Counted from the stretch's first letter, positions 1 through 9,553 are shown. The stretch is 59,981 nucleotides of DNA from an uncultured Ectothiorhodospiraceae bacterium (GCA_947259765.1 CAMYNG010000013.1:1-59981); one strand, 5' to 3'. The notes: a model not told the origin generated them from the sequence alone. A program made the numbers and translations.

Positions 1-207
1 TTTGGTCCGTTTTACGGTTCTTACGTGGTTTTTGAATTAGACAAAGAGAATTATCAGTACGCGTTTGTTTCGGGTAATGACACCTCCTATCTTTGGTTTC
101 TGTCCAGAACACCTACCGTAAGTAAACAGCTTGTTGAGCGATTCGTGAAACGAGCCAAGGAATTGGGCTTTAAGACTGAAGATTTGATTTTTGTGAAACA
201 AAATTAA
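1..207 (+). CDS. blc: Lipocalin, Blc type (3' end only)
   Basis: The frame is open from base 1 to the stop at 205-207, giving the last 68 residues of a protein that starts outside the window. The tail has the pattern of bacterial outer-membrane lipocalins: a PF.G.Y.V.ELD strand, then YAFVSGND, then the conserved YLWFLSRTPTV segment and a final amphipathic helix. Blc proteins are lipoproteins that bind fatty acids or lysophospholipids on the inner face of the outer membrane. The lipobox and N-terminal half are not visible, so anchoring is inferred from the family. A GTG at 25 lies inside the domain and is not the true start. Confidence 0.85.
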   Translation, partial: FGPFYGSYVVFELDKENYQYAFVSGNDTSYLWFLSRTPTVSKQLVERFVKRAKELGFKTEDLIFVKQN

Positions 208-389
208 ACTATACGAGTGAAAACTTTAAGCTCAGTTTTTCGGTTTTTGGTGCATCAATGCAGAAAACAAGCAGGGCGTCGATAGAGTTTACGCTTGCTT
301 TGGGTCAGGTGAATGTGTTGCCAGGGTTAAAAAGAACTTTGTCTGGTTCAGTGAAATTAAGAAAAAAGTAGAAAAAAGGAGAACAAAAA

Positions 390-635
390 ATGATGTCGCT
401 TGAAATGCTTATGAAATTTTTTGGTTGGTGCTCGGTGATAAATATTGGAATTCTGGCATTTGCTGCAATTATAATCGCTTATATGCGCGGCCCGATCGCT
501 CAAATGCATGGTAAAATGTTCGGGTTGGATGAGTCTGATCTGTCGCGTGCTTATTTTCAGTATTTAGGACAATACAAAATTGCTATTTTTGTTTTTAATC
601 TTATTCCATATTTAGCTCTAAGGTTGATCGGCTGA
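390..635 (+). CDS. Small membrane protein, DUF6868-like
   Basis: An 81-residue protein with two hydrophobic segments, about residues 14-33 and 62-80, separated by a polar stretch (MHGKMFGLDESDLSRAYFQ). The FFGWCSVIN start, the HGKMFGL motif and the FNLIPYLALR end match the small DUF6868 family of proteobacterial membrane proteins, whose function is unknown. AAAAGGAG lies just upstream of tandem ATG codons at 390 and 393, so either could be the start. The gene stands alone, and the next gene is convergent. Confidence 0.7.
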   Translation: MMSLEMLMKFFGWCSVINIGILAFAAIIIAYMRGPIAQMHGKMFGLDESDLSRAYFQYLGQYKIAIFVFNLIPYLALRLIG

Positions 636-671
636 TAGCAAAATGTCATTTTCGTTGTTTTGAACAATGAG

Positions 672-717
672 TAGTCACGGGGAAAAACCTTCAAAGGACT
701 GTTCAACCCCGTGGCTA
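672..717. terminator. Stem-loop between convergent genes
   Basis: Arms at 672-682 (TAGTCACGGGG) and 707-717 (CCCCGTGGCTA) pair over 11 bases with one G-U pair around a 24-base loop. It sits between the ends of the gene at 390-635 and the gene at 758-1282, where a shared terminator would be expected. There is no clean run of T on either side, so the call is tentative. Confidence 0.35.
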
Positions 718-757
718 TAATTTACTTATAAAACCAATCTGATTCCTAAGTGCAACG

Positions 758-1282
758 CTATTTAACCCGGCTCAGTGCCAGCGTATTTACACCAGTCGCT
801 TTTCCTGCATCGTACTGTGTCCATTTATGAACGATGTTGTTTTGATCAATAATTTCAAATTGCATCGCATGCATGTGCATGTGCATGTCCTTGGCCGGGT
901 CCAGATTAGTACCTCCGGAGTAGGATAAACTCATTTTGTTCTTTTTGCTGCTTTGCAAACTCATCGTGGGTTGATTGCGTAACGAACAATAGTGAGTCAT
1001 GCTTAGTTTACCGTTATCGTCATGGTACACCGAGACCATCTCGTGCCGCATTCCGGGAAATAACGTTTCAACCACTGAGCTTCCGGCTGAGGTGACCTTG
1101 TAGGTGACGGTGACTTTTTCTCCCGCCTTGGCGTTACTCGGCGTACCGCTCCAGGTGCCTGCAAGTTTTTTGATTTTTTCAAACTCGGCGGAGCCTACAT
1201 AAGGTTCCATTTTTTCTCCGGCTTGTGCAGCAAAGAAAACCGGCAGCAGCAGGGCGGTTGTAACCATTAAAATTGATCGCAT
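758..1282 (-). CDS. Secreted protein, DUF1579-like
   Basis: 174 residues with a signal peptide (MRSILMVTTALLLPVFFAAQA). The mature part includes KIKKLAGTWSGT, a motif typical of DUF1579-like and lipocalin-like proteins that begin with a L.G.W.G segment. A histidine/methionine cluster (DMHMHMHAMQF, near residue 135) is notable and could bind metal, but that is only a guess. GGAG lies 8 bases before the ATG at 1282. It is probably periplasmic; no pathway can be assigned. Confidence 0.6.
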   Translation of the reverse strand: MRSILMVTTALLLPVFFAAQAGEKMEPYVGSAEFEKIKKLAGTWSGTPSNAKAGEKVTVTYKVTSAGSSVVETLFPGMRHEMVSVYHDDNGKLSMTHYCSLRNQPTMSLQSSKKNKMSLSYSGGTNLDPAKDMHMHMHAMQFEIIDQNNIVHKWTQYDAGKATGVNTLALSRVK

Positions 1283-1342
1283 GTTTTAATCTCCGTTTCA
1301 GGTAGTTCAGCTTCCGTTTATAAAATCAGGATGTTGATATGA

Positions 1343-1795
1343 CTAACCGTTGAGCATCTTGACCAGGCGACCCAGGCAGCCTTCCCATCCTTCGTTATGC
1401 AGATCACGTAGATGTTCGTCGGGCAGACGATCATGCGTCAGGATCAGTTCGGTTGTGTCACCGTTATCAACCAGCTCCACTGTGACCAGCATTTCCGCAG
1501 GATCTTCGCTGTGCTCCCAAGACCAGGTGAACACCAGCTTTTCCGGTGGTGCGATGGAGACGTATTCACCACCCACAGTGTGAATTTCACCTTCCGGGGT
1601 ATGCATTTCGATGCGATAACGTCCACCTTCGCGCACATCGAGCTCGGTTACCCGAGTCGTGTATTCGTCAGTAGGCGCGAACCAACGACTGAGCGCCTCA
1701 ACATCGGTCCAGGCTTGATAGACCTGCTCGCGCGGCGCGTTCAGACTACGGTTGAGCGTTAAGGTAAAGTCACGGGTTGTTTCAGCGAGTGCCAT
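1343..1795 (-). CDS. SRPBCC (AHSA1-type) domain protein
   Basis: 150 residues forming one START-like SRPBCC domain of the activator-of-Hsp90-ATPase type. Conserved landmarks are LNAPREQVYQAWTD near the N-terminus, LSRWFAP, the GGRYRIEMHTPEG strand, PPEKLVFTWSWE and the C-terminal helix GWEGCLGRLVKML. These proteins have a hydrophobic cavity; their ligands are mostly unknown. GGAG lies 7 bases before the ATG at 1795. The gene overlaps the end of the upstream ArsR gene by 14 bases, so the two are translated from one message and the protein is under ArsR control. This pairing is very common in proteobacteria and actinobacteria. Confidence 0.88.
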   Translation of the reverse strand: MALAETTRDFTLTLNRSLNAPREQVYQAWTDVEALSRWFAPTDEYTTRVTELDVREGGRYRIEMHTPEGEIHTVGGEYVSIAPPEKLVFTWSWEHSEDPAEMLVTVELVDNGDTTELILTHDRLPDEHLRDLHNEGWEGCLGRLVKMLNG

Positions 1796-2138
1796 CGGTG
1801 TTCTCCTTTTTGTTTATGTCGTCGAGATACTGAGCTAGCGAGTCCAGACGTGCTTCCCAGAATTCCTTGTAGTAACTGATCCAGTCTGCCGCCTCTTTGA
1901 GTGGCGCCGCATCCAACTGGCAACGACGGATACGGCCGTCTTTCTTACGTTGAATTAAGCCGGCCCGTTCCAGTATGCCAAGATGCTTGGATACCGCGGG
2001 CAGTGACATATCAAACGGTGAGGCCAATTCCGTTACCAGTGCGTCGCCGTCTGCCAATCGCGCCAGAATCGCGCGCCGGGTAGCATCAGAGAGCGCCATA
2101 AAAGTGTGGCTGAGGCGAGTGTCATTATATTTAACCAT
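1782..2138 (-). CDS. ArsR/SmtB-family repressor
   Basis: 118 residues with a winged helix-turn-helix: ALSDATRRAILARL (about 15-28), recognition helix SLPAVSKHLGILERAGL (about 45-61), wing KKDGRIRRCQL. It has no metal-binding ELCVCDL motif, as expected for the ArsR subgroup paired with SRPBCC proteins. I chose the ATG at 2138 rather than the upstream TTG at 2174 because a promoter (TTGACG, 17 bases, TATATT) and a 26-bp palindrome lie between them. The message then starts at or next to the ATG and is leaderless. Autorepression is inferred from the operator over the -10 box. Confidence 0.88.
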   Translation of the reverse strand: MVKYNDTRLSHTFMALSDATRRAILARLADGDALVTELASPFDMSLPAVSKHLGILERAGLIQRKKDGRIRRCQLDAAPLKEAADWISYYKEFWEARLDSLAQYLDDINKKENTDGTR

Positions 2139-2151
2139 ATGGTTAAATATA
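2126..2151. promoter_or_regulatory. Palindromic ArsR operator over the -10 box and start codon
   Basis: A perfect 26-bp palindrome made of the 13-base arm TATATTTAACCAT and its complement. It covers the -10 box (2151-2146) and runs through the ATG (2138-2136) into the first codons. ArsR-family dimers bind symmetric AT-rich sites of this size, so binding would block RNA polymerase directly. No binding data are visible here; the assignment rests on position and symmetry. Confidence 0.7.
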
Positions 2152-2174
2152 GAAGGCCAATTTGGGTTCGTCAA
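2146..2174 (-). promoter_or_regulatory. Sigma-70 type promoter of the arsR-SRPBCC operon
   Basis: Read on the minus strand, TTGACG (2174-2169) and TATATT (2151-2146) are separated by exactly 17 bases. The -10 box ends 7 bases before the ATG at 2138, so transcription should begin within a base or two of the start codon. No ribosome binding site precedes that ATG, which agrees with a leaderless mRNA. Confidence 0.65.
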
Positions 2175-2300
2175 AACCAGATCGCTTTTTTTTCGTGCCG
2201 GGATAGTGCACCGCCGGCGACGCTAAGTTTCTGATTGTGGGACGGAGTTTCCCTTATAATCGGTCATGTCTTGTTTCGATAACGGAGAACAACAAAAATC

Positions 2301-4140
2301 ATGGGCAGTCGCCGGGACAGGGGTTACGGCGTAGGCAGTCGTTGTACACCGGCGGTTTGGCAGGCGCCCGTGAAGTGTCCAGCACTGCATTGGACGCCGG
2401 TTGGCGTGCGCGCGGTGGTGATTGCGATATCGCTGGCGATAGTGGTGTTTTCCCCGGCTGCACTGGCCACCGCATTGAGCGTGAAAGTCAAAGGCCTGGA
2501 CAGAAAAACCACAAGAACGGTTCGCAATGCCTTGAGCATCACGCAACTGACTCCGGATCCCGAGACGACCGTTGAACAAATACGTCGCGCCCACAAACGT
2601 GCGCCCGATGAGATCGCCGAGATCCTCCAAACCTTCGGGTTCTACGAACCGCGTATTGAATCCAGCCTGGAATTGGTTGATGAATTCTGGAGGGCACGCT
2701 ATCAGGTCGATCCTGGGCCGCCGGCCACCATCAGCGAAGTCAATATCCAGATTAGTGGTGCCGGTGCAGATCATCCGCCGTTGCTAGAATTGAAGGACGA
2801 ATTTCCACTACATATTGGTGATCGCTTTCAACACGGAGCCTATGAACAGGCCAAACGGGATTTTTTGCGGCGGGCACTGCGGGATGGTTTTCTCGATGCC
2901 GAACTGACCACACACCGCGTCGAGCTCGACCGCCGTGCCCGTACCGCGAACATCCATCTACATCTCGAAACCGGTGAACGTTATTATTTCGGCGCGATTA
3001 CGGTGGAACAGGACGCATTTGAAGCGGATTTTATTCAAAAGTTCATCACCCTGAGGGAGGGGGAACCGTATTCCAGTGACGACATTCTTGAACAGCAACG
3101 CGTCTTGGGGAGTAGTGACTATTTTAGTGAAGTTTATGTTCAGCCGCGTCGCGACCTGGTAAAGGACTATGTGATTCCCGTCGAGATCGTGCCGGTGTTG
3201 CGTAAACCTAATAAATATTCATTCGGTATCGGTTTTTCAACGGATACCGGTATCCGTGGCAGCGTGGGTTGGGAGCGGCGCCGACTGAATCGCCGAGGCC
3301 ATCGTGTTTCGGCGGGTATCAATGCGTCAGGAATTGGTGGTGGGGTTGGCGCCCGTTATCGTATTCCCATACGCAATCCCCGCGATGATGAATTCAATAT
3401 CACCGCGGCTTATGTGCTGGAACGTCCCGAGAGTCGGGAGAGTCGAATCGCGCAGTTAGGTTTTGCGCGTATGGTGCAGCGTGGCGATTGGCGGGAAACG
3501 CTCGCGATTGATTTTCAAAACGAAGATTTTGTAGTGGGACTTGATGAAGGCACCACGCGAGTCATGGTGCCCAGCATCGATTACACACGCCGGATCCCAC
3601 GTCGTCAGTTGTTTGTTCCCAAGGGCCACCGCATCTCGGGGACGGTGCGCGGTGCCCATGAGGAACTGCTGTCCGACACTACCTTTGCGCAGGCACGGCT
3701 GTTTACCAAATGGATCCTGCCGGTGGGAAAACGGGGCCGGTTTCTAACCCGTGGCGAGGCCGGGTTACAGTGCGGTGGACACCGTGTTGGATTTACCCGC
3801 GTCGTATCGCTTTTACGCCGGTGGCGACCAAAGTATACGTGGTTATGAGTTTTCCAGCTTAGGGCCGACTGACCCTTTGGGGCAGGTCATCGGCGGTAAG
3901 CATCTCATCGTCGGCAGCGTCGAGTTGGAATATCGCGTTGCGGGCAGATGGAGTGTGGCAGGATTTTTCGATGCGGGTAACGCTTTTAATACCGTTGACG
4001 ACTTGGATATCGCCCAAGGTGCCGGCGTTGGTGTACGCTGGACATCACCCATCGGTCAGATACGACTTGATTTTGCCTCGGCCATTAGCGAGCCCGATCA
4101 ACCCTGGCGCATACATGTCTCCATAGGTCCCGATCTATGA
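2301..4140 (+). CDS. tamA: TamA, outer-membrane Omp85 protein (one-base frameshift)
   Basis: TamA is an Omp85 protein that works with inner-membrane-anchored TamB in outer-membrane protein or lipid handling. The N-terminus has a hydrophobic export segment (VVIAISLAIVVFSPAALA, near residue 40), then POTRA-type repeats to about 270, then the beta-barrel. The product is split by a frame change: the first frame ends at 3848, and the rest continues in the next frame up to 4140 with the expected RFYAGGDQSIRGYE segment and final strands. Removing one G from the GGG run at 3762-3764 restores EAGYSAVD and a single 612-residue protein (E. coli TamA 577). It is either a real mutation or a sequencing error. 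The end overlaps tamB by 4 bases. Confidence 0.85.
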
Positions 4141-7100
4141 CGCGCAAAGGCGTCAAGTTCCTTGTCGGCCTCACTGTGTTTGGCATGCTTGGTGTGCTGT
4201 TGTTGGTTTATCTGTTGAACTCCCAGACCGTGTTGACGTGGGTTGTGTTCAAAGCCGCGGACAGTTTGCCAGGTGAAACTCAGGCGACCGCCGTGCATGG
4301 CCGCTTATGGGGACCCATTGAAATTGAAGGTGTGACCTATCGTAGCGATAGTCAAGTGATCGAAATTGATCGCCTGTTTCTTGACTGGCATCCCGGATCT
4401 CTCCTGAACGGGCAGATACACGTGTCGCAATTGACTGTGGATGGCACACGGATTTCCGCCTCGGCACAAACGGATGAGCAAGTCACGGAAACCGCGTTGC
4501 TGGAGCTGGATTTGCCGTTGCCACTGGTTTTGGAGAGTGGGCAATTTAACGACGTGAGTATTTCACAGGCCGACGCCGATGTACCTATGCATGTTAAAAG
4601 CCTGCAGATCCGTGGTGAAGCCGAGGCAAATGAGATTGTCATCGAGTCGCTGCGCGTTATAGCGGTCGATTACCAAGTGCACATCAGCGGCGAGATCACC
4701 GCGCATGGAGACTATCCGGTGAATCTCACGGTACATTGGCACACCACGTTGACCGACATCAACCGTCTCGCTGGCAACGCACACATCAGTGGTGATCTTA
4801 CCGCGCTAAAAGTAACAAGTGAGCTTACAGAACCCGGCGGTGCAAAACTGATCGGGACCGTGGACGATTTTTTAAATGACCTCCAGTGGCAGGGCGAACT
4901 GATGTTGGATAACTTTGCATTGGCGCAGCTTGCTGACGATTTACCGGACGTCACGATTTCGGGGCGAGGGAGTACGCAAGGCACACTAACCGAATATGCT
5001 GTCACTGGTCAGTTTGGTGCCAAGGTACCACGGGCGGGGGATATCACCACCGTGATCGACGCCTCATATAAAAATGGCCTGGTGCAAATAAGGCAGGCAG
5101 AATTAAATCAGCTCGGCAGTAACATGAGTGCGCTTGTAGTTGGAAAACTGAATTTGTCTACGCCGCAGCTGACATTCGATGGCAATGCACAATGGCGTAA
5201 TTTTCAATGGCCGTTGGTAGGTCCACCATTGCTGAATAGTCAAGGTGGTCGTTTGCAAGCCTCTGGTTCTGTGGAGGCCTACGAGTTTGTACTCCAAGAC
5301 GCGGCGATTGACTACCAGTTGATTCACGCGGAACATTTGTCGACGCAAGGCGCGGGTAGCCAGCGGCATGTCGAGCTACGGAACTTACAGGCCAAGGTAT
5401 TTGACGGTGCGCTCAATGGTAAGGGTTCGATTACCTGGGCGCCCGAGTTCCATTGGCAGGCTGCGGTACAGGGGAGCGGCCTGAACCCCGCGGCACTTCA
5501 GAAAAACTGGCCCGGTAAGTTGGCGATTAAATTAACCGGCAGTGGTCGTGGGGCGGGCAAGGATTTTTCCATACATGCGAAGGTAAGCGAACTTGACGGC
5601 GTGTTACGCGGCCAGACCTTAAAGGGTCGTGGTGAAATTAAAAAGGACAAGCAACACTTTTCCGTTTCTGACGTGAATTTCAAATATGGCGATGCATCCG
5701 TGATTGCGTCCGGTTCCGTGGCGGAGCAAATCGATCTCACTTGGATTATCGCCGTACCCGACCTGAGTGTGTTGCACCCGTCGCTCGCGGGGGAGGTGAA
5801 GTCTAACGGTCGCGCTACCGGACCACGACGTCGGCCCACCATCGTTGCCGATATGGCCGCCCGTGACCTGCTGTGGGGCACGCTGACGTCAGTGAGCGAA
5901 ATCAACGCTGGGCTCAATGTCGATCTGTTAGGTAAAAAACATTCGACGTTGAAATTGAGCGCGAAGGATATTCAGTATAGAACTCTCACGTTGACCGAAG
6001 TATCCGCTGACGCCAACGGGACCGGATCGAAGCATGTTATCAATGCCAGCCTGCGTCATCCAACGGAATCACTGGATATTGGTATCGTGGGTGAGGTTAC
6101 CGACGAGGTTTGGTCTGGACGACTGCAAACTGCCGATCTTAAATCCGAGACCGCCGGATATTGGCGCCTGAACAAACCAGTGCGGTTTAATGTGGCGGGT
6201 GATACCGCAAATATAGAACAGTTCTGTTGGCTTGATTCGGGAGCACGTTTTTGTGGCGAGGCCAATTGGCAGCGACAACTAGGCTGGAGTACGGCGTGGG
6301 ACATCAACAAGCTGCCGCTGGCGTTGCTGCAGCCGTTTTTCCAACCTGGGATCAAGTTGAGCGGAACCTTGAATGGGAACGCACAACTTACTGCCAAGGA
6401 GCGGCAGTTTACCAGTGCGAATCTGGATTTGTCGGTTGGTCCCGGTGCCATGACCTATATGCAGGACAATACCGAGGTGACGATTTTGGCGTTCAATACG
6501 GGTGGGGTGCGTGTACTACAAAGCGAAAAAGGTATCGATGCAAACATGCAAGTCGAATTCAGTGAGGGCGGAAAGCTGGACGGCGCGTTACATTTGCCGG
6601 GTACGGATTTACTAAATACCGATTTTGAAGACAACACCGTGGGCGGTCGGCTTGATATCAACACACGGCAATTGAGTTTGGCGCGTTTGTTTTATCCTGA
6701 ACTGGGCGAATTGTCGGGTGAACTGGTTTCCAATCTGACCCTTGACGGCACATTGCAGGAACCGCGCTTCGCCGGTCAGGCGTCGGTTCGTCAGGCCAGT
6801 GTTGCTATACCGCAACTCGGTTTGAATTTGCAGGACATTAATCTGAACGCACAAGGTGCCAATGATGAACAGTTGCGACTATCCGGTTCGGCGAAGTCCG
6901 GTGAAGGGAGCCTCACCATGGAAGGCGAATTGGAATTTGATCCACGCCAAGGTTCGCCGGGTACATTACGGCTGAAAGGAAGCCAGTTTCAGGTTGTCAA
7001 TCTTCCCGATGCCAAGGCAGTGGTGTCCCCCGATTTGGAAATCAAGCGTAAAGGGCGACGCATCGATGTGAATGGCCAGGTGGAAATACCCCGTGCCAGT

Positions 7101-7820
7101 GTCAGAGCGGTGTCTTTACCATCCAATGTGCCGGTTTCGCGTGATGTCGTGTTTGTCGACGATCTTGAAACTGAAGAAGAGCGTCGTGCGCGTGCGACCC
7201 GCTTGTTGGTGTACAGCAATGTTAAGGTGATTGTGGGTGATGATGTCGAGTTCAACGGCTACGGCTTACGCGGAAAACTGGCTGGTGATATCGAGGTTGT
7301 TGATGAGCCGGGTAGAGCCTCCATGGGGCAGGGTGCGTTACATATAACCGAAGGCAGGTTCAGTGCTTTCGGTGTTTCCTTGAATATCGATCTCGGGCGG
7401 GTCATTTTTACCGGTGGACCGGTAGATGATCCGGGTATCGACGCGCGGGCCACACGTAGGACAGGTGATGTGACTGCCGGCGTACGGGTGAGTGGGCGCC
7501 TGAAATCACCGGAGATCAGCGTGTTTTCCATTCCGTCGATGCCGGAAAGTGAGGCGATGTCGTATCTCCTGTTTGGTCGGATGGTTAGGGAAACCAGTTT
7601 CGGCGCAGATCAACTGACCCAGCCGGGGGCCGGTACCGATACGGGAATTGGTTTCGGGACATTTTTGTCGCCGCGGGTGTATGTCAACTACGTCACGAGC
7701 GTGCTCAATCCGACGTCGGTGTTGCGCGTGCGCTTCCAACTTACCGATCGTTGGGAGTTGCATACGGAATCAGCCAGCACACATCGTGCTGCTGATGCGG
7801 TATTTACCTTTGAACGCTGA
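4137..7820 (+). CDS. tamB: TamB, translocation and assembly module subunit
   Basis: 1227 residues, close to E. coli TamB (1259). There is one N-terminal membrane anchor (residues 7-27, GLTVFGMLGVLLLVYLLNSQ), then a very long beta-rich periplasmic region of repeating short strands, ending in the conserved DUF490 domain with GEGSLTMEGEL and the final SVLRVRFQLTDRWELHTES. AsmA-like proteins of this kind form a hydrophobic groove that spans the periplasm and is thought to carry phospholipids. The ATG overlaps the tamA stop (ATGA), so translation is coupled. Its stop codon is immediately followed by the stop codon of the convergent hydrolase gene. Confidence 0.95.
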   Translation: MTRKGVKFLVGLTVFGMLGVLLLVYLLNSQTVLTWVVFKAADSLPGETQATAVHGRLWGPIEIEGVTYRSDSQVIEIDRLFLDWHPGSLLNGQIHVSQLTVDGTRISASAQTDEQVTETALLELDLPLPLVLESGQFNDVSISQADADVPMHVKSLQIRGEAEANEIVIESLRVIAVDYQVHISGEITAHGDYPVNLTVHWHTTLTDINRLAGNAHISGDLTALKVTSELTEPGGAKLIGTVDDFLNDLQWQGELMLDNFALAQLADDLPDVTISGRGSTQGTLTEYAVTGQFGAKVPRAGDITTVIDASYKNGLVQIRQAELNQLGSNMSALVVGKLNLSTPQLTFDGNAQWRNFQWPLVGPPLLNSQGGRLQASGSVEAYEFVLQDAAIDYQLIHAEHLSTQGAGSQRHVELRNLQAKVFDGALNGKGSITWAPEFHWQAAVQGSGLNPAALQKNWPGKLAIKLTGSGRGAGKDFSIHAKVSELDGVLRGQTLKGRGEIKKDKQHFSVSDVNFKYGDASVIASGSVAEQIDLTWIIAVPDLSVLHPSLAGEVKSNGRATGPRRRPTIVADMAARDLLWGTLTSVSEINAGLNVDLLGKKHSTLKLSAKDIQYRTLTLTEVSADANGTGSKHVINASLRHPTESLDIGIVGEVTDEVWSGRLQTADLKSETAGYWRLNKPVRFNVAGDTANIEQFCWLDSGARFCGEANWQRQLGWSTAWDINKLPLALLQPFFQPGIKLSGTLNGNAQLTAKERQFTSANLDLSVGPGAMTYMQDNTEVTILAFNTGGVRVLQSEKGIDANMQVEFSEGGKLDGALHLPGTDLLNTDFEDNTVGGRLDINTRQLSLARLFYPELGELSGELVSNLTLDGTLQEPRFAGQASVRQASVAIPQLGLNLQDINLNAQGANDEQLRLSGSAKSGEGSLTMEGELEFDPRQGSPGTLRLKGSQFQVVNLPDAKAVVSPDLEIKRKGRRIDVNGQVEIPRASVRAVSLPSNVPVSRDVVFVDDLETEEERRARATRLLVYSNVKVIVGDDVEFNGYGLRGKLAGDIEVVDEPGRASMGQGALHITEGRFSAFGVSLNIDLGRVIFTGGPVDDPGIDARATRRTGDVTAGVRVSGRLKSPEISVFSIPSMPESEAMSYLLFGRMVRETSFGADQLTQPGAGTDTGIGFGTFLSPRVYVNYVTSVLNPTSVLRVRFQLTDRWELHTESASTHRAADAVFTFER

Positions 7821-8873
7821 TCACTTTTTGTAGTATGGACAAAGTTTTCGGAGGCCAAAGAATTTTTTCGCCCACGGTTCCAGATCAGAGGATTTATTTA
7901 CGGCGCTGACTACAGTCCGGGCCGGCGCTTCGTTTTGTGAAAAATTGTGAGTGTCAGAGTCAATTGAATCACCGACATCAACGTCCATATCATCGATAAA
8001 CGCAACGGCGGCGTCGATGACTGCGCCCGCACGTAAAATGCGTGTGTGTCCGAGCCCCTTGGTGCGCATTATTTTCGCATTCGGCCAGTATGCTGCGGTG
8101 GTTTCGCCTTCTTCAATGGGAACGTCGGTGTCGTTTTCGTCATGAATTACGAGTGCGGGCGTGCGCAGTTTCGGCGCGACGGCTTCCACCGACATACGCT
8201 GCCATATGTCCGCTCCAAATTCATGCTCTACGCGAGAGCGTAATCGATCCGTTACCGGAGCTGGTAAATCGAACATTGCCGAGAATTTATACAGCATGCC
8301 GAGCAGGGTACTGGGCGGACTGATGGCAACTACATGCGTGGTACTCAATACGCCTTCTTGCATGGCCAGCATGACGGCCGGGTTGCCAAAAGAATGCGCA
8401 ATGGTGCCGCTAAACGGACCGAAGCGATGCTGCACCCTGGCTAGCGCTGCCACATATTCCAGGACATTGGTTTGTTTCCCGGGTGTGCGACCATGTGCCG
8501 GTGCGTCCATGGCGATGACCTGGTAACCTGCCTGCAGTAGCGGATCAACAAACGCGTGTAACTGCGTGGCGCGACCACTCCACCCGTGTGCCAGTAACAC
8601 TTTTGGCCCCTCACCCCAACGATACGTCGCCAGCGGTAGACCGGCATGATTCAGATACTCAAGCGTGGCGGTTTCTTCGTAACATAATTCACGCAGCGGC
8701 GTTGTGAACCGCCGTGTTTTAAGCCAGAGACGGTAAGCGAAACGGGTGGTGAGTGCCGGGAACAAAGTGCCGCCTACTTTGAAGCCGAATCGTAGTCCCG
8801 CCCACATGAGCCGCTCGTGTGTGCGACGTAGACGGCGTGTCCTGTTTTTTCGATTTCCCTTTTTATTTGCCAT
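7821..8873 (-). CDS. Alpha/beta hydrolase
   Basis: 350 residues with a very basic start (MANKKGNRKNRTRRLRR) and then an alpha/beta hydrolase fold. HGWSG (96-100) is the oxyanion-hole region, AHSFG (159-163) the nucleophile elbow with Ser161, HDENDTDVP the region of the acid residue, and GLGHTRIL carries the catalytic His. The substrate is unknown. I chose the ATG at 8873 because GGGAG precedes it by 7 bases; an upstream start at 8933 would run into the TetR gene. It lies 19 bases after the TetR gene on the same strand, so the two are probably cotranscribed and the hydrolase may be a TetR target. Confidence 0.82.
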   Translation of the reverse strand: MANKKGNRKNRTRRLRRTHERLMWAGLRFGFKVGGTLFPALTTRFAYRLWLKTRRFTTPLRELCYEETATLEYLNHAGLPLATYRWGEGPKVLLAHGWSGRATQLHAFVDPLLQAGYQVIAMDAPAHGRTPGKQTNVLEYVAALARVQHRFGPFSGTIAHSFGNPAVMLAMQEGVLSTTHVVAISPPSTLLGMLYKFSAMFDLPAPVTDRLRSRVEHEFGADIWQRMSVEAVAPKLRTPALVIHDENDTDVPIEEGETTAAYWPNAKIMRTKGLGHTRILRAGAVIDAAVAFIDDMDVDVGDSIDSDTHNFSQNEAPARTVVSAVNKSSDLEPWAKKFFGLRKLCPYYKK

Positions 8874-8892
8874 TTTGCACTCCCTTGAATAG

Positions 8893-9516
8893 TTATCTGC
8901 TAACAAGCAATGATTGCGAAGAAATTTTATCACGCTGTTCCTCTACACCAAGATCACGTTCAATCTGACGGATTACCGTCATAAACGCTTTAGTTCCTGC
9001 GGCGCGCGATATTTGCAGGGCGCCTTGCAGGGCGGACACCACCAGCAGGGCCTTATCCTGGGCTGTGCCGTTAAACTGAAACACGGCTTGCTGTCGACCT
9101 TGTTCCAACGCTTCAGATAAAAATCCACGAATATCGGCATCCAGGGTGCGCACAGCGTCGCGCATGGGATCAGGTATCGCACCGAATTCGGCTTCTAAAA
9201 CACCCAGTGGACATGCCTTCTGGCCATCGCGCATAAATCTTAATGGGATAGCGAAGTAACCACGTAACATGGCCAGGGGTTTGGTGCCTCGCTGTTGGTG
9301 TCTGGCAACCCAGTCATGAAAGTTACGGTTGTAGCGCTCAATGACGGCCACACCCAGGCCGGCCTTGTTAGGAAAGTGATAATGAATGGCGGCATTTTTA
9401 ACGCCTAACTGTTCGGAAATATGCTGGTAGGAAAAGGCATTAAAACCGCGCTCCTGCAGCAGAGATTCTGCAGTGTCGAGAATTGCGTCTTTGGTGTTGC
9501 TGCGGGGCGGGCTCAT
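8893..9516 (-). CDS. TetR-family regulator
   Basis: 207 residues. The N-terminal helix-turn-helix is clear: TKDAILDTAESLLQERGFNAFSYQHISEQLGVKNAAIHYHFPNK split over residues 8-51, with the recognition helix at KNAAIHYHF. The C-terminal part has KACPLGVLEAEFG, a cysteine-bearing motif common in YcdC/NemR-like TetR proteins. An 18-bp palindrome 20 bases upstream of the ATG is the likely binding site, implying autoregulation together with the downstream hydrolase. The inducer is unknown. Confidence 0.9.
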   Translation of the reverse strand: MSPPRSNTKDAILDTAESLLQERGFNAFSYQHISEQLGVKNAAIHYHFPNKAGLGVAVIERYNRNFHDWVARHQQRGTKPLAMLRGYFAIPLRFMRDGQKACPLGVLEAEFGAIPDPMRDAVRTLDADIRGFLSEALEQGRQQAVFQFNGTAQDKALLVVSALQGALQISRAAGTKAFMTVIRQIERDLGVEEQRDKISSQSLLVSR

Positions 9517-9535
9517 GTTGGGCTTCTTTTGGTGT

Positions 9536-9553
9536 TTACTTACTAGTAAGTAA
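9536..9553. promoter_or_regulatory. TetR operator palindrome
   Basis: A perfect 18-bp palindrome with arms TTACTTACT and AGTAAGTAA, 20 bases upstream of the TetR start codon. Size and position fit a TetR dimer site. No similar site was noticed elsewhere in the window. Confidence 0.65.

Noticed and set aside
2223-2774. Long minus-strand frame opposite the start of tamA
   Set aside because: It mirrors the tamA coding region, which has clear homology; the frame has no recognisable domain and is a shadow.
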